This document shows positions 39,770-51,488 of a stretch of 64,000 nt of DNA, piece after piece. The DNA is from Monomorium pharaonis (Eukaryota; Arthropoda; Insecta; Hymenoptera; Formicidae). The stretch is from the NCBI RefSeq assembly GCF_013373865.1, contig NC_050476.1, forward strand, positions 1,440,826 to 1,504,825, given 5' to 3'. The number at the start of each line of letters is the position of its first letter. The first letter of the stretch is position 1. The position numbers and the translations under genes were made by a program. The notes beneath the pieces are model-generated. The model was not told the origin of the DNA, did no database searches, and saw only the letters and a list, made by a program, of their open reading frames with translations.

Positions 39770-42700
39770 ATGGCATATAGCACCATAAACTCGACTCGCC
39801 TAGAACTCCTATCTAAGGACAATTATGACACGTGGAGGATACAAGCGGAAGCCCTACTGATAAAAAACGATACCTGGGGCTATGTTTCTGGAGAAAAACC
39901 AAGACCAGTCGTGTCAACCGACCCGAACACGAGAGCGTCATCCCAAGCCGCATACGACGCGTGGACTACCGAGGATCGCAAAGCCAGGTCAGATCTCATC
40001 CTTTCTATACATCCGTCTGAATTAAAGCAAATCAAAGGTTGTGATACTTCCAAAAGCGTCTGGGACAAGCTGGAATCAATCTACGCGTCCAAGGGGCCTG
40101 CGCGCAAGGCAGCCCTGCTGAAGAATCTCATGCTGCGGAAGATGCCAGAGGATGGGAACGTAAAGGATCATCTAAACGACCTTTTCGACGCAGTGGACAA
40201 ATTACAATCCATGAACGTCGAAGTCAATAGAGACATGCTCGCCATCATCTTATTGTATAGTCTTCCAGACAGCTATGACACCTTCCGATGTGCCATAGAG
40301 TCTCGTGACGATCTGCCAGACGCCGAGACATTAAAGATAAAGATAATTGAAGAGAGCGAAGCCAGGAAACGACGATCACCAGAACGGACGTCCAACGCGC
40401 TGCTCGCAAAACAGTCTAGTCGACAAGTGCCAACGCATAAGAATAAGACGGGAAAGGAAAACAAGCGCTCTTCCCCTTCCAGGGAAAAACGAATAAAATG
40501 CAACTATTGCAAGAAGAGTGGACACAAGGCTGCAAACTGCTTTGCCAAACGGAACTCCGAATCTAAGACGAGTCACGCGACAGAAACGGCATTATTAACG
40601 GATGATACAGGAAAATCAAAGGGATGGTGCTTGGATAGCGGCTGCACCTCCCACCTTTGTAACGACAAAGAATTGTTCGTCAACACCGCGAATATCTCCA
40701 GCGGATTGAAGCTTGCGAACAACGAGGTCACAAAAGTCCGAGCGATGGGAGACGTCAGGATAACGGCTTCAGTAAGCAAGGACGAGAGGAAGATAAGGCT
40801 CAAGGACACCCTATTTGTCCCGGATATAAGAACCAATCTTCTATCAGTGGCTAAGATTGTCGACAACCAACACGAAGTGCTCTTCACCAAGAATCATGCC
40901 GTTGTTCGGGATACCCGAGGCAACACAACTATGATCGCCAAACGTATTAATAATTTGTTTTATTTACAGGAGAGTCCACACCATGCATACGCGGCCACCG
41001 ACAACGGGCATGCGCGAATCCGAACGTGGCACGAACGGCTCGGACACCTGAACGCAAGGGACGTCGCAAAGATGTACAATACTCAAGCGGTCATCGGCAT
41101 GAAGCTCGATTCCAATCTCACTACGATCGACTGCAAGATATGCGCTGCGGGAAAGCTTACACAAGCACCGTTCCCAACGAGAGGCCCAAGAACCTCCGGG
41201 GTATTGGACATCGTACACACAGACGTATGCGGACCCATGCGACAGGAATCCGAGGGCGGAGCTCGATACTTCGTCACCTTTATTGACGACTACAGCCGCT
41301 GGTGTGAAGTCTATTTCATACGAAGCAAGAGCGAGGTCCCCGAGAAATTCAAAGAATTCATGAACTTAGCTGAGAGGCAAACCGGACGAAAAATCAAGGC
41401 CATTCAGTCCGATAACGGGAAAGAATATTGTAATGCCACCATGGACGCATTACTCAAGGAACATGGCATCACCCGTCGTTTGACAGTGCCTCATACGCCC
41501 GAGCAGAATGGCACAGCGGAGCGCAAAAACAGAACGCTCGTGGAAGCAGCAAGATGCATGATCATTCAATCGGGACTACCTCCATCACTATGGGCTGAAG
41601 CCATCGCGACCGCCAACTACATACGGAACCGGTGCACCACAAAGAGCATAGATTCAGGGACACCCTTTGAAAGATGGACGGATCGACGTCCGAACATCGC
41701 ACACATGCGGATATTCGGAAGCAACGTATTCATTCTGGATAAATCCCCAGGGAAGGGAAAATTCGACCCTCGAGGACAGGATGGTATCTTTGTCGGTTAT
41801 TCCGATAAGTCTAAGGCGTACAGGGTATGGAGTCCCAAGGACAAAAGGATCTACGTCTCCCGGGACGTCAAATTCTTCAATGAATTTAATACGAAAGAAA
41901 CATTCGAGGACATCGTAACGTCAGAAACGAAGAGCGGTCGTTCCAGGATCTTGAGATTCGAAGAAACGGAAGTAGGACCGAACCAATCAGATACAACAAC
42001 CGACCAATCAGACGATCATGAACCAGTCGAAGCAATTACTGAGGACGATGGAGAGACAGACATCGTCGACACGCCCAAACGAAAGGCCGGGCGACCAAAG
42101 GGAGCTGTGCGAAAATTAATCGTTCCGACCAAAGATTACAATCTACGGAGTCGTACACAAGGTCAAGGACCGACGTCTACGGCCATCGAGCTATCTTCGG
42201 ACGATGACACGGAGCCACATGAATCCATGTACGCATTTTTGGCCAGTGAAATCCCGCTGTCACAAGCAATCAACGGCGAGGATGCCTCTGAATGGAAGGA
42301 CGCCATCCACGACGAGATCGAGAGCCTTGTAACCAACGACACGTGGGAGCTCGTTGATCGACCCGATGACTGCAATGTCGTAGGATGCCGAATTGTCTTG
42401 CGAAACAAATTCCGTGCGGACGGAAGCCTAGAGAAGAGAAAGGCAAGGATCGTGGCAAGAGGATTTTCTCAGCGGCCAGGAATCGACTTCCAGGATACCT
42501 TTGCGCCAGTGGCGCGACTGAGTTCGTTGAGGATGCTTGTCGCCATATCAGCTCAAACAGGAGCGTCGATATCCCAGCTAGACATTACCTCAGCATACCT
42601 ACACGGAGACATGGACAATACGGTATACATGGAAGTACCAAAGCTTCTAGACGAGATGCTTGCAAGAATCGCGAGAGACGTCTCCGACAGAAACACGCAG

Positions 42701-43864
42701 AGCAAGGCAAGGAAGATGCTGTCCAGCCTTCGACAGGGACATAAGGTCTGCCTATTACGGAAGGCGATATACGGGCTGCGTCAATCCGGCAGACAATGGC
42801 ACTTTAAGCTCAGCCGAGTACTCAAAGGCGCTGGCCTAATCCCGACGAACGCCGATTCGTGTGTTTACGTCGACAAGTATAAAACAATATTCTTATTAGT
42901 TTACGTCGACGACATCTTGATCGTTACCAAAGATAGCAAGCGCAAGGACGATATCGTCAAAGCATTAAGCGAACAATTCGCCATCAAGGATCTCGGAGTG
43001 GCGAAATACTGCTTGGGTATTGAGATCATCAGAAACGGAGATAATATACTTCTCTCCCAGGCAGGTTACATCAAGAGTCTGCTGGCCAAGTTCGAGATGA
43101 CAGATTGTAAAGGCGCTGCTACACCATTGACTCAAGGCTTCAAACCGGTTGCAATAAACCAAGACAACGACATGTCATTGCCTTTTAAGGAGCTTGTGGG
43201 GAGCTTAATGTACGTGGCGGTCGCCACTAGGCCGGACATTAGTCATGCTGTAAGCATGTTAAGCCAATTCAACCAACGTTACGATCGAATCATTTGGAAG
43301 GAAGCTAAGCGAGTGCTTAGATATTTGAAGAGCACCTCTTCCTTAGCCCTATGCTTCAAACCAACCACAAGAGGTCTGTACGGATACGTCGACGCGGACT
43401 GGGGAAATTGCCCACTCGACAGGCGATCGTACACAGGCATGGCATTTATTCTCGGCGGAGCTGCAATCTCGTGGGAATCCCGCAAACAGAGAACGGTCGC
43501 CCTTTCGTCCACCGAGGCGGAATACATGGGGCTAACAGACGCAGCGAAAGAAGCTATCTACTTCATCGGATTCTTAAAGGAACTAGGTCTCGACGACCTG
43601 ACCAACGTCGTCATCTTTAACGATAATCAAGGAGCAGGGGAACTGGCCCGCAATCCGGTATATCATGGCAGAACGAAGCATATTGATGTGCGATTCCATT
43701 TCATTCGTGAAGCGCTCCGCAATTGGTCCATACAACTCAGATACAAGCCCACAAATGAAATGCCTGCCGATGTCCTCACCAAGGGACTGACCAGCGGAAA
43801 ACATGAACTTTGCGTCCGAGGACTGGGGCTAGACAATGTGTCCGTAGAAAAACATCCACATTGA
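39770..43864 (+). CDS. copia gag-pol polyprotein, 1364 aa
   Basis: Single ORF for capsid, protease, integrase, reverse transcriptase and RNase H; it copies the element through RNA and inserts the DNA. ATG at 39770 is chosen over an upstream GTG because it begins the usual copia Gag start (STINSTRLELLSKDNYDTW). Seen in order: Gag with zinc knuckle CNYCKKSGHKAANC (about residue 244), protease WCLDSGCTSHLC (about 285), integrase zinc region HERLGHLNARD...CKIC (about 421), integrase core DVCGPM and IQSDNGKEY, RT YVDDILI (about 1045), and RNase H DADWGNC with STEAEYMG. No stop or frameshift, so it is potentially functional. Confidence 0.97.
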   Translation: MAYSTINSTRLELLSKDNYDTWRIQAEALLIKNDTWGYVSGEKPRPVVSTDPNTRASSQAAYDAWTTEDRKARSDLILSIHPSELKQIKGCDTSKSVWDKLESIYASKGPARKAALLKNLMLRKMPEDGNVKDHLNDLFDAVDKLQSMNVEVNRDMLAIILLYSLPDSYDTFRCAIESRDDLPDAETLKIKIIEESEARKRRSPERTSNALLAKQSSRQVPTHKNKTGKENKRSSPSREKRIKCNYCKKSGHKAANCFAKRNSESKTSHATETALLTDDTGKSKGWCLDSGCTSHLCNDKELFVNTANISSGLKLANNEVTKVRAMGDVRITASVSKDERKIRLKDTLFVPDIRTNLLSVAKIVDNQHEVLFTKNHAVVRDTRGNTTMIAKRINNLFYLQESPHHAYAATDNGHARIRTWHERLGHLNARDVAKMYNTQAVIGMKLDSNLTTIDCKICAAGKLTQAPFPTRGPRTSGVLDIVHTDVCGPMRQESEGGARYFVTFIDDYSRWCEVYFIRSKSEVPEKFKEFMNLAERQTGRKIKAIQSDNGKEYCNATMDALLKEHGITRRLTVPHTPEQNGTAERKNRTLVEAARCMIIQSGLPPSLWAEAIATANYIRNRCTTKSIDSGTPFERWTDRRPNIAHMRIFGSNVFILDKSPGKGKFDPRGQDGIFVGYSDKSKAYRVWSPKDKRIYVSRDVKFFNEFNTKETFEDIVTSETKSGRSRILRFEETEVGPNQSDTTTDQSDDHEPVEAITEDDGETDIVDTPKRKAGRPKGAVRKLIVPTKDYNLRSRTQGQGPTSTAIELSSDDDTEPHESMYAFLASEIPLSQAINGEDASEWKDAIHDEIESLVTNDTWELVDRPDDCNVVGCRIVLRNKFRADGSLEKRKARIVARGFSQRPGIDFQDTFAPVARLSSLRMLVAISAQTGASISQLDITSAYLHGDMDNTVYMEVPKLLDEMLARIARDVSDRNTQSKARKMLSSLRQGHKVCLLRKAIYGLRQSGRQWHFKLSRVLKGAGLIPTNADSCVYVDKYKTIFLLVYVDDILIVTKDSKRKDDIVKALSEQFAIKDLGVAKYCLGIEIIRNGDNILLSQAGYIKSLLAKFEMTDCKGAATPLTQGFKPVAINQDNDMSLPFKELVGSLMYVAVATRPDISHAVSMLSQFNQRYDRIIWKEAKRVLRYLKSTSSLALCFKPTTRGLYGYVDADWGNCPLDRRSYTGMAFILGGAAISWESRKQRTVALSSTEAEYMGLTDAAKEAIYFIGFLKELGLDDLTNVVIFNDNQGAGELARNPVYHGRTKHIDVRFHFIREALRNWSIQLRYKPTNEMPADVLTKGLTSGKHELCVRGLGLDNVSVEKHPH

Positions 43865-43871
43865 GAGGGGG
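43864..43871 (+). promoter_or_regulatory. polypurine tract
   Basis: GAGAGGGGG at about 43863-43871 abuts the 3' LTR and would prime plus-strand DNA synthesis. Confidence 0.8.
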
Positions 43872-44241
43872 TGTTGGATATTCAAGACGGCCGCCCTCAT
43901 CACGCGGTATACACTTGAGACCTCCCGGCAGGGGTTCTCGACTGCACCATTGGTAACACTGGCGACGTGGACCAATAATCGATCGCGGCACTCGCGATAC
44001 CGAGTGCGACTCTATCGATTATACTCACTTTACTCGAACCGTATACACATTCTTTTTTTTCTTACTTTTCCTTCTTCAGTTAATACATCCAAATATATCT
44101 CTCCACCGTCGAGTATTCAACCGTAATTACTTTTGTACTCATCGACACCTTGTAATACTGTGCTTTACTAAATACACGAAATCGTGTAACATTGTCTAAA
44201 GTGTTTATTTTCTCGTCGTCACCCACTACCTCGAGCTTATA
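43872..44241 (+). repeat. 3' LTR, 370 bp
   Basis: TGTTGGATATTC... to ...GAGCTTATA. Same as the 5' LTR by eye over the full length. Confidence 0.95.
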
Positions 44242-47200
44242 ATTCTAACGCAGTTTTCATATAGTTCCGGACGCGTACAATAGTTTTCTAAAAAGTTATT
44301 GTGTTATAATTAATTAAAACATTTTTTAAACAATTATTTTGCCCTGAAAACTTGAATTTTGAAGGCTAGACGTAAAGTGCTAATCGAATATCGACAGATT
44401 AATTTATTTTAACGCAGTATTCATATAATTTCGGACGCGTGCAATAATTTTCTATAGAGATAAAGTGTTATAATTAATAAAAACATTTTTTAAACCATTA
44501 TTTTTCCCCAAAAACTTGAATTTTGAAGGCTAGACGTAAAGTGCTAATCGAATATCGACAGATTAATTTATTTTAACGCAGTTTTCATATAGTTTCGGAC
44601 GCGTACAATAGTTTTCTAAAAAGTTATTGTGTTATAATTAATTAAAACATTTTTTAAACAATTATTTTTCCCAAAAAACCTGAATTTTGAGGGCTAGACG
44701 TGTAGTGCTAATCGAATATCGACAGATTAATTTATTCTAACGCAGTTTTCATATAGTTCCGGACGCGTACAATAATTTTCTAAAATGTTATTGTGTTATA
44801 ATTAATTAAAACATTTTTTAAACAATTATTTGCCCTGAAAACTTGAATTTTGAAAGCTAGACGTAAAGTGCTAATCGAATATCGACATATTAATTTATTT
44901 TAACGCAGTATTCATATAGTTCCGGACGCGTGCAATAATTTTCTATAGAGATAAGGTGTTATAATTAATTATAACATTTTTTAAACAATTATTTTTCCCA
45001 AAAAACCTGAATTTTGAGGGCTAGACGTGTAGTGCTAATCGAATATCGACAGATTAATTTATTCTAACGCAGTTTTCATATAGGTCCGGACTCGTACAAT
45101 AGTTTTCTAAAAAGTTATTGTGTTATAATTAATTAAAACATTTTTTAAACAATTATTTTGCCCTGAAAACTTGAATTTTGAAGGCTAGACGTAAAGTGCT
45201 AATCGAATATCGACAAATTAATTTATTTTAACGCAGTATTCATATATTTCCGGACGCGTGCAATAATTTTCTATAGAGATAAGGTGATATTATTAATTAT
45301 AACATTTTTTAAACAATTATTTTTCCCAAAAAACCTGAATTTTGAGGGCTAGACGTGTAGTGCTAATCGAATATCGACAGATTAATTTATTCTAACGCAG
45401 TTTTCATATAGTTCCGGACTCGTACAATAGTTTTCTAAAAAGTTATTGTGTTATAAATAATTAAAACATTTTTTAAACAATTATTTTGCCCTGAAAACTT
45501 GAATTTTGAAGGCTAGACGTAAAGTGCTAATCGAATATCGACAGATTAATTTACTTTAACGCAGTATTCATATAGTTCCGGACGCGTGCAATAATTTTCT
45601 ATAGAGATAAGGTGTTATAATTAATAAAAACATTTTTTAAACAATTATTTTTCCGCAAAAACTTGAACTTTGAGGGCTAGACGTGTAGTGCTAATCGAAT
45701 ATCGACAGATTAATTTATTCTAACGCAGTTCTCATATAGTTCCGGACGCGTACAATAGTTTTCTAAAAAGTTATTGTGTTATAATTAATTAAAACATTTT
45801 TTAAACAATTATTTTGCCCTGAAAACTTGAATTTTGAAGGCTAGACGTAAAGTGCTAATCGAATATCGACAGATTAATTTATTTTAACGCAGTATTCATA
45901 TATTTCCGGACGCGTGCAATAATTTTCTATAGAGATAAGGTGATATTATTAATTATAACATTTTTTAAACAATTATTTTTCCCAAAAAACCTGAATTTTG
46001 AGGGCTAGACGTGTAGTGCTAATCGAATATCGACAGATTAATTTATTTTAACGCAGTATTCATATAGTTCCGGACGCGTGCAATAATTTTCTATAGAGAT
46101 AAGGTGTTATAATTAATAAAAACATTTTTTAAACAATTATTTTTCCCCAAAAACTTGAATTTTGAAAGCTAGACGTGTAGTGCTAATCGAATAACGACAG
46201 ATTAATTTATTTTAACGCAGTATTCATATAGTTCCGGACGCGTGCAATAATTTTCTATAGAGATAAGGTGTTATAATTAATAAAAACATTTTTTAAACAA
46301 TTATTTTTCCGCAAAAACTTGAACTTTGAGGGCTAGACGTGTAGTGCTAATCGAATATCGACAGATTAATTTATTCTAACGCAGTTCTCATATAGTTCCG
46401 GACGCGTACAATAGTTTTCTAAAAAGTTATTGTGTTATAATTAATTAAAACATTTTTTAAACAATTATTTTGCCCTGAAAACTTGAATTTTGAAGGCTAG
46501 ACGTAAAGTGCTAATCGAATATCGACAGATTAATTTATTTTAACGCAGTATTCATATATTTCCGGACGCGTGCAATAATTTTCTATAGAGATAAGGTGAT
46601 ATTATTAATTATAACATTTTTTAAACAATTATTTTTCCCAAAAAACCTGAATTTTGAGGGCTAGACGTGTAGTGCTAATCGAATATCGACAGATTAATTT
46701 ATTTTAACGCAGTATTCATATAGTTCCGGACGCGTGCAATAATTTTCTATAGAGATAAGGTGTTATAATTAATAAAAACATTTTTTAAACAATTATTTTT
46801 CCCCAAAAACTTGAATTTTGAAAGCTAGACGTGTAGTGCTAATCGAATAACGACAGATTAATTTATTTTAACGCAGTATTCATATAGTTCCGGACGCGTG
46901 CAATAATTTTCTATAGAGATAAGGTGTTATAATTAATTATAACATTTTTTAAACAATTATTTTTCCCAAAAAACCTGAATTTTGAGGGCTAGACGTGTAG
47001 TGCTAATCGAATATCGACAGATTAATTTATTTTAACGCAGTGTTCATATAGTTCCGGACGCGTACAATAGTTTTCTAAAAAGTTATTGTGTTATAATTAA
47101 TTAAAACATTTTTTAAACAATTATTTTGCCCTGAAAACTTGAATTTTGAAGGCTAGACGTAAAGTGCTAATCGAATATCGACAGATTAATTTATTTTAAC

Positions 47201-49175
47201 GCAGTTTTCATATAGTTCCGGACGCGTACAATAGTTTTCTAAAAAGTTATTGTGTTATAATTAATTAAAACATTTTTTAAACAATTATTTTTCCCCAAAA
47301 ACTTGAATTTTGAGGGCTAGACGTGTAGTGCTAATCGAATATCGACAGATTAATTTATTTTAACGCAGTATTCATATAGTTCCGGACGCGTGCAATAATT
47401 TTCTATAGAGATAAGGTGTTATAAATAATTATAACATTTTTTAAACAATTATTTTTCCCAAAAAACCTGAATTTTGAAAGCTAGACGTGTAGTGCTAATC
47501 GAATATCGACAGATTAAATTATTTTAACGCAGTTTTCATATAATTTCGGACGCGTGCAATAATTTTCTATAGAGATAAAGTGTTATAATTAATAAAAACA
47601 TTTTTTAAACAATTATTTTTCCCCAAAAACTTGAATTTTGAGGGCTAGACGTGTAGTGCTAATCGAATATCGACAGATTAATTTATTTTAACGCAGTTTT
47701 CATATAGTTCCGGACGCGTACAATAGTTTTCTAAAAAGTTATTGTGTTATAATTAATTAAAACATTTTTTAAACAATTATATTTCCCCAAAAACTTGAAT
47801 TTTGAGGGCTAGACGTGTAGTGCTAATCGAATATCGACAGATTAATTTATTTTAATGCAGTTTTCATATAATTTCGGACGCGTGCAATAATTTTCTATAG
47901 AGATAAAGTGTTATAATTAATAAAAACATTTTTTAAACAATTATTTTTCCCCAAAAACTTGAACTTTGAGGGCTAGACGTGTAGTGCTAATCGAATATCG
48001 ACAGATTAATTTATTTTAACGCAGTTTTCATATAGTTCCGGACGCGTGAAATAGTTTTCTAAAAAGTTATTGTGTTATAATTAATTAAAACATTTTTTAA
48101 ACAATTATTATTGCCAAAAAACTTGAATTTTGAGGGCTAGACGTGTAGTGCTAATCGAATATCGACAGATTAATTTATTCTAACGCAGTTTTCATATAGT
48201 TCCGGACGCGTACAATAATTTTCTAAAAAGTTATTGTGTTATAATTAATTAAAACATTTTTTAAACAATTATTTGCCCTGAAAACTTGAATTTTGAAAGC
48301 TAGACGTAAAGTGCTAATCGAATATCGACAGATTAATTTATTTTAACGCAGTTTTCATATAGTTCCGGACGCGTGAAATAGTTTTCTAAAAAGTTATTGC
48401 GTTATAATTAATTAAAACATTTTTTAAACAATTATTTTTGCCAAAAAACTTGAATTTTGAGGGCTAGACGTGTAGTGCTAATCGAATATCGACAGATTAA
48501 TTTATTCTAACGCAGTTTTCATATAGTTCCGGACGCGTACAATAATTTTCTAAAAAGTTATTGTGTTATAATTAATTAAAACATTTTTTAAACAATTATT
48601 TGCCCTGAAAACTTGAATTTTGAAAGCTAGACGTAAAGTGCTAATCGAATATCGACAGATTAATTTATTTTAACGCAGTATTCATATAGTTCCGGACGCG
48701 TGCAATAATTTTCTATAGAGATAAGGTGTTATAATTAATTATAACATTTTTTAAACAATTATTCTTCAAAAAAAACCTGAATTTTGAGGGCTAGACGTGT
48801 AGTGCTAATCGAATATCGACGAATTAATTTATTCTAACGCAGTTTTCATATAGTTCCGGACGCGTACAATAGTTTTCTAAAAAGTTATTGTGTTATAATT
48901 AATTAGAACATTTTTTAAACAATTATTTGCCCTGAAAACTTGAATTTTGAAGGCTAGACGTAAGGTGCTAATCGAATATCGACAGATTAATTTATTTTAA
49001 CACAGTATTCATATAGTTCCGGACGCGTGGAATAATTTTCTATAGAAATAAGGTGTTATAATTAATTATAACATTTTTTAAACAATTATTTTTCCCAAAA
49101 AACCTGAATTCTGAGGGCTAGACGTGTAGTGCTAATCGAATATCGACAGATTAATTTATTCTAACGCAGTTTGCA
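44242..49175. repeat. 164-bp satellite array, right part
   Basis: Continuation of the same array after the copia insertion, about 30 monomers up to the assembly gap. It is a near copy of 28.75-31.9 kb: the rare variants AAACCATTATTTTT (29002 and 44492) and GGTCCGGACTCG (29591 and 45084) recur in the same order. It also has its own four-monomer duplication, with TTCCGCAAAAAC at about 45650 and again about 656 bp later. Confidence 0.95.
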
Positions 49176-49675
49176 NNNNNNNNNNNNNNNNNNNNNNNNN
49201 NNNNNNNNNNNNNNNNNNNNNNNNNNNNNNNNNNNNNNNNNNNNNNNNNNNNNNNNNNNNNNNNNNNNNNNNNNNNNNNNNNNNNNNNNNNNNNNNNNNN
49301 NNNNNNNNNNNNNNNNNNNNNNNNNNNNNNNNNNNNNNNNNNNNNNNNNNNNNNNNNNNNNNNNNNNNNNNNNNNNNNNNNNNNNNNNNNNNNNNNNNNN
49401 NNNNNNNNNNNNNNNNNNNNNNNNNNNNNNNNNNNNNNNNNNNNNNNNNNNNNNNNNNNNNNNNNNNNNNNNNNNNNNNNNNNNNNNNNNNNNNNNNNNN
49501 NNNNNNNNNNNNNNNNNNNNNNNNNNNNNNNNNNNNNNNNNNNNNNNNNNNNNNNNNNNNNNNNNNNNNNNNNNNNNNNNNNNNNNNNNNNNNNNNNNNN
49601 NNNNNNNNNNNNNNNNNNNNNNNNNNNNNNNNNNNNNNNNNNNNNNNNNNNNNNNNNNNNNNNNNNNNNNNNNNN
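49176..49675. other. assembly gap, 500 N
   Basis: Exactly 500 N, a usual placeholder length. Satellite lies to the left and unrelated sequence to the right, so the right border of the array is missing. Open frames across it are meaningless. Confidence 0.99.
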
Positions 49676-50030
49676 TAAATTCGAGTGTCGTGATGATTTC
49701 AGCCATTTAAAATTGTGTACACTAGTTTATACGATAAAAGTCTGTTTAAAAACGATATCAAAACACAGAGCTATATGAGATTTATCGAGAAATGTTGCCT
49801 GAATTGAATATAACTACTCAGCACGACACTTTTATTCGAGTATCGTGTTGGTTTCGGGATCAAAAAATTATTTGGAAATTTTTAATCGCTAAAACTCTGT
49901 TTATAAACAATATTAAAGCACAAAACTGTACAAATATTATCGATACTTTTCGCTAGAATTGTCATAACTGTCCAGCATGTCACTTTAGATTTAAACCAAA
50001 GTATTGTTACAATTAATTCAATGTAATTTT
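49676..50030. repeat. two diverged copies of a second tandem repeat, about 155 bp
   Basis: TTCGAGTGTCGTGATGATTTC at 49680 and TTCGAGTATCGTGTTGGTTTC near 49833, then GTCTGTTTAAAAACGAT at 49740 and CTCTGTTTATAAACAAT at 49895, ending CAGCACGACACTTTTA and CAGCATGTCACTTTAG. The spacing is about 155 bp and divergence is strong. It is not visibly related to the 164-bp monomer. Confidence 0.65.
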
Positions 50031-50063
50031 TCAAGAGGTTGCTTTAACATATCAATTAATATT

Positions 50064-50370
50064 GATGGATTTCTATAGAAAAAATTATGCATAATTATTT
50101 CACCAAAATTTGCATATTTTTGTGGATGAATATCTGCGCATTTTACAGATTTTTATACAATATTTTCACCTTCGAAATTTTTCTTCACAATATTTTGCAG
50201 AATTATATGTAATGTTTTCTGAAATTTTTTGCCTTTTAAAAAAGTTACATAAAATTTTGAAGTCGAAAACTTTGTATAAAATTCTCTAAAAACTGCAGAA
50301 ATTCGTGCCCAAAAATATGCAATTTTTGGTGCAGCAATTTTTAATAATTTTTTCCTACGGATTTTTTCTA
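50064..50370. mobile_element. MITE-like long inverted repeat
   Basis: The left arm (GGATTTCTATAGAAAAAATTA... CACCAAAATTTGCATATTTT) matches the reverse complement of the right arm (AAATCCGTAGGAAAAAATTA... CACCAAAAATTGCATATTTT) over about 80 bp with mismatches. No ORF. Exact ends and target duplication were not resolved. Confidence 0.55.
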
Positions 50371-50538
50371 ACGAAAGGTAGTGACTGTCAATTTTGGTCT
50401 ATTTTAGTTAAAATTGATAAATTATAACAACTCAGGCCATTCCCAATTGCTGTTTATCATGGCTACAATAAGCTTAAGAACAGTAATGTTTTTTTAGAAA
50501 AATTTATTTAAAAAATGAAAAGTTTTTAAACAAAAAGT

Positions 50539-51330
50539 TTGCACTTAAATAATCGAGTTTTAAAAGTAAACATTAGTAAAATTCTTTGCGTTGTCTTTAT
50601 GTGTGTAAAATTTTTAACTCTTATCATAGCTATACTAAATATTGATCCGAAGTTTATTTACAAACAATGGAATGACTCAGAATTAAAGTTAAAACTACGA
50701 ATAAATGAATTTTATTTACAAACTAATGAAGATTATCCCCAAACAGTCTATTTTATGTGATTTAAAAATTGGACTTGTCACAAATGTTTTTTTAGACTAT
50801 ATGCATTTTGTGCAATTAGAATTTATGAAATGTTTGTTAAGTTTTTCTATTAAAGGCATTCACAAAACTCATCTAATAAAAAAAATATTGATGCAATTAA
50901 TAAAAAACTGAAATTAATATGTAAATCAACTCGTTATAAGTTTGCAAGAAAACCTAGACTAATAACAGAATATGACAGATGGAAAGCGGTTAAATTTAAA
51001 ACTTTTTGTTATATTATAGTCCATGGATGATAAAACCATATTTTTAAAAACATTATTATCTGCATTTTCTATCTTTACATTGCACAATTCGAATACTAAT
51101 ATGTGACGATTTAGTAACAAAATGTATTTAGGCAAATGAATTATTATAATATTTTGTAAAAGAATTTTGTTACTTATATAAATAAGAATTTATAAATCAT
51201 AATGTTCATAATCTCATTCATTTAACAGAAGATGTAAAGAAATTTGGTTCACTGGATAAATTTAGTTGTTTTCTATTTGAAAGCTGTATGTATAAAATTA
51301 AAATGATGTTGAAAACATCAAATAAATCAT
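50539..51330 (+). pseudogene. decayed transposase-like ORF fragment
   Basis: Fragments in shifting plus-strand frames: a DYMHFVQLEFMKCLL segment (about 50795), an ARKPRLITEYDRWKAVKFKTF segment (about 50945-51010) and EDVKKFGSLDKFSCFLFES (about 51230-51290). Read together they resemble the C-terminal part of a transposon-derived protein family common in ants, with the order D-MH, F-RKPR...RWKA, V-KFG-LD-FS-F-FE. Stops and frameshifts break it. I recognise the pattern but am not sure of the superfamily (CACTA-like is one possibility). Confidence 0.45.
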
Positions 51331-51488
51331 TTTATCACAATTCATAAAAAGAATTAACAAATTTGATACATATTAATGTTATAATAAACTACGATAGAGT
51401 TATAATTAAATAAAATCTTAGTATTAGTTTATGATTTACAAAATCTTAAATTATTTTTTGCTTACTGAGATGTGTACGTTACACTTAC

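Larger units (their letters stand above)
39243..44241 (+). mobile_element. complete Ty1/copia LTR retrotransposon
   Basis: Length 4999 bp: 5' LTR 39243-39612, primer binding site 39613-39628, one gag-pol ORF 39770-43864, polypurine tract 43864-43871, 3' LTR 43872-44241. It is flanked by a perfect 5-bp duplication, ATTCT. The LTRs look identical by eye and the ORF is uninterrupted, which points to a recent insertion into the satellite. Order protease-integrase-reverse transcriptase-RNase H defines copia rather than gypsy. Confidence 0.97.

Noticed and set aside
42163..42408. Antisense frames in the copia body
   Set aside because: Shadows of the intact gag-pol frame.
25860..49175. CRISPR-like regular array
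   Set aside because: The whole 164-bp unit repeats, with no short repeat plus unique spacers, and the context is an insect genome.
25860..49175. CENP-B box in the satellite monomer
   Set aside because: The core TTCCGGACGCG has a partial resemblance, but the required TTCG....A..CGGG spacing is absent on both strands.
49161..49710. Open frames across 49176-49675
   Set aside because: They consist of N from the assembly gap.
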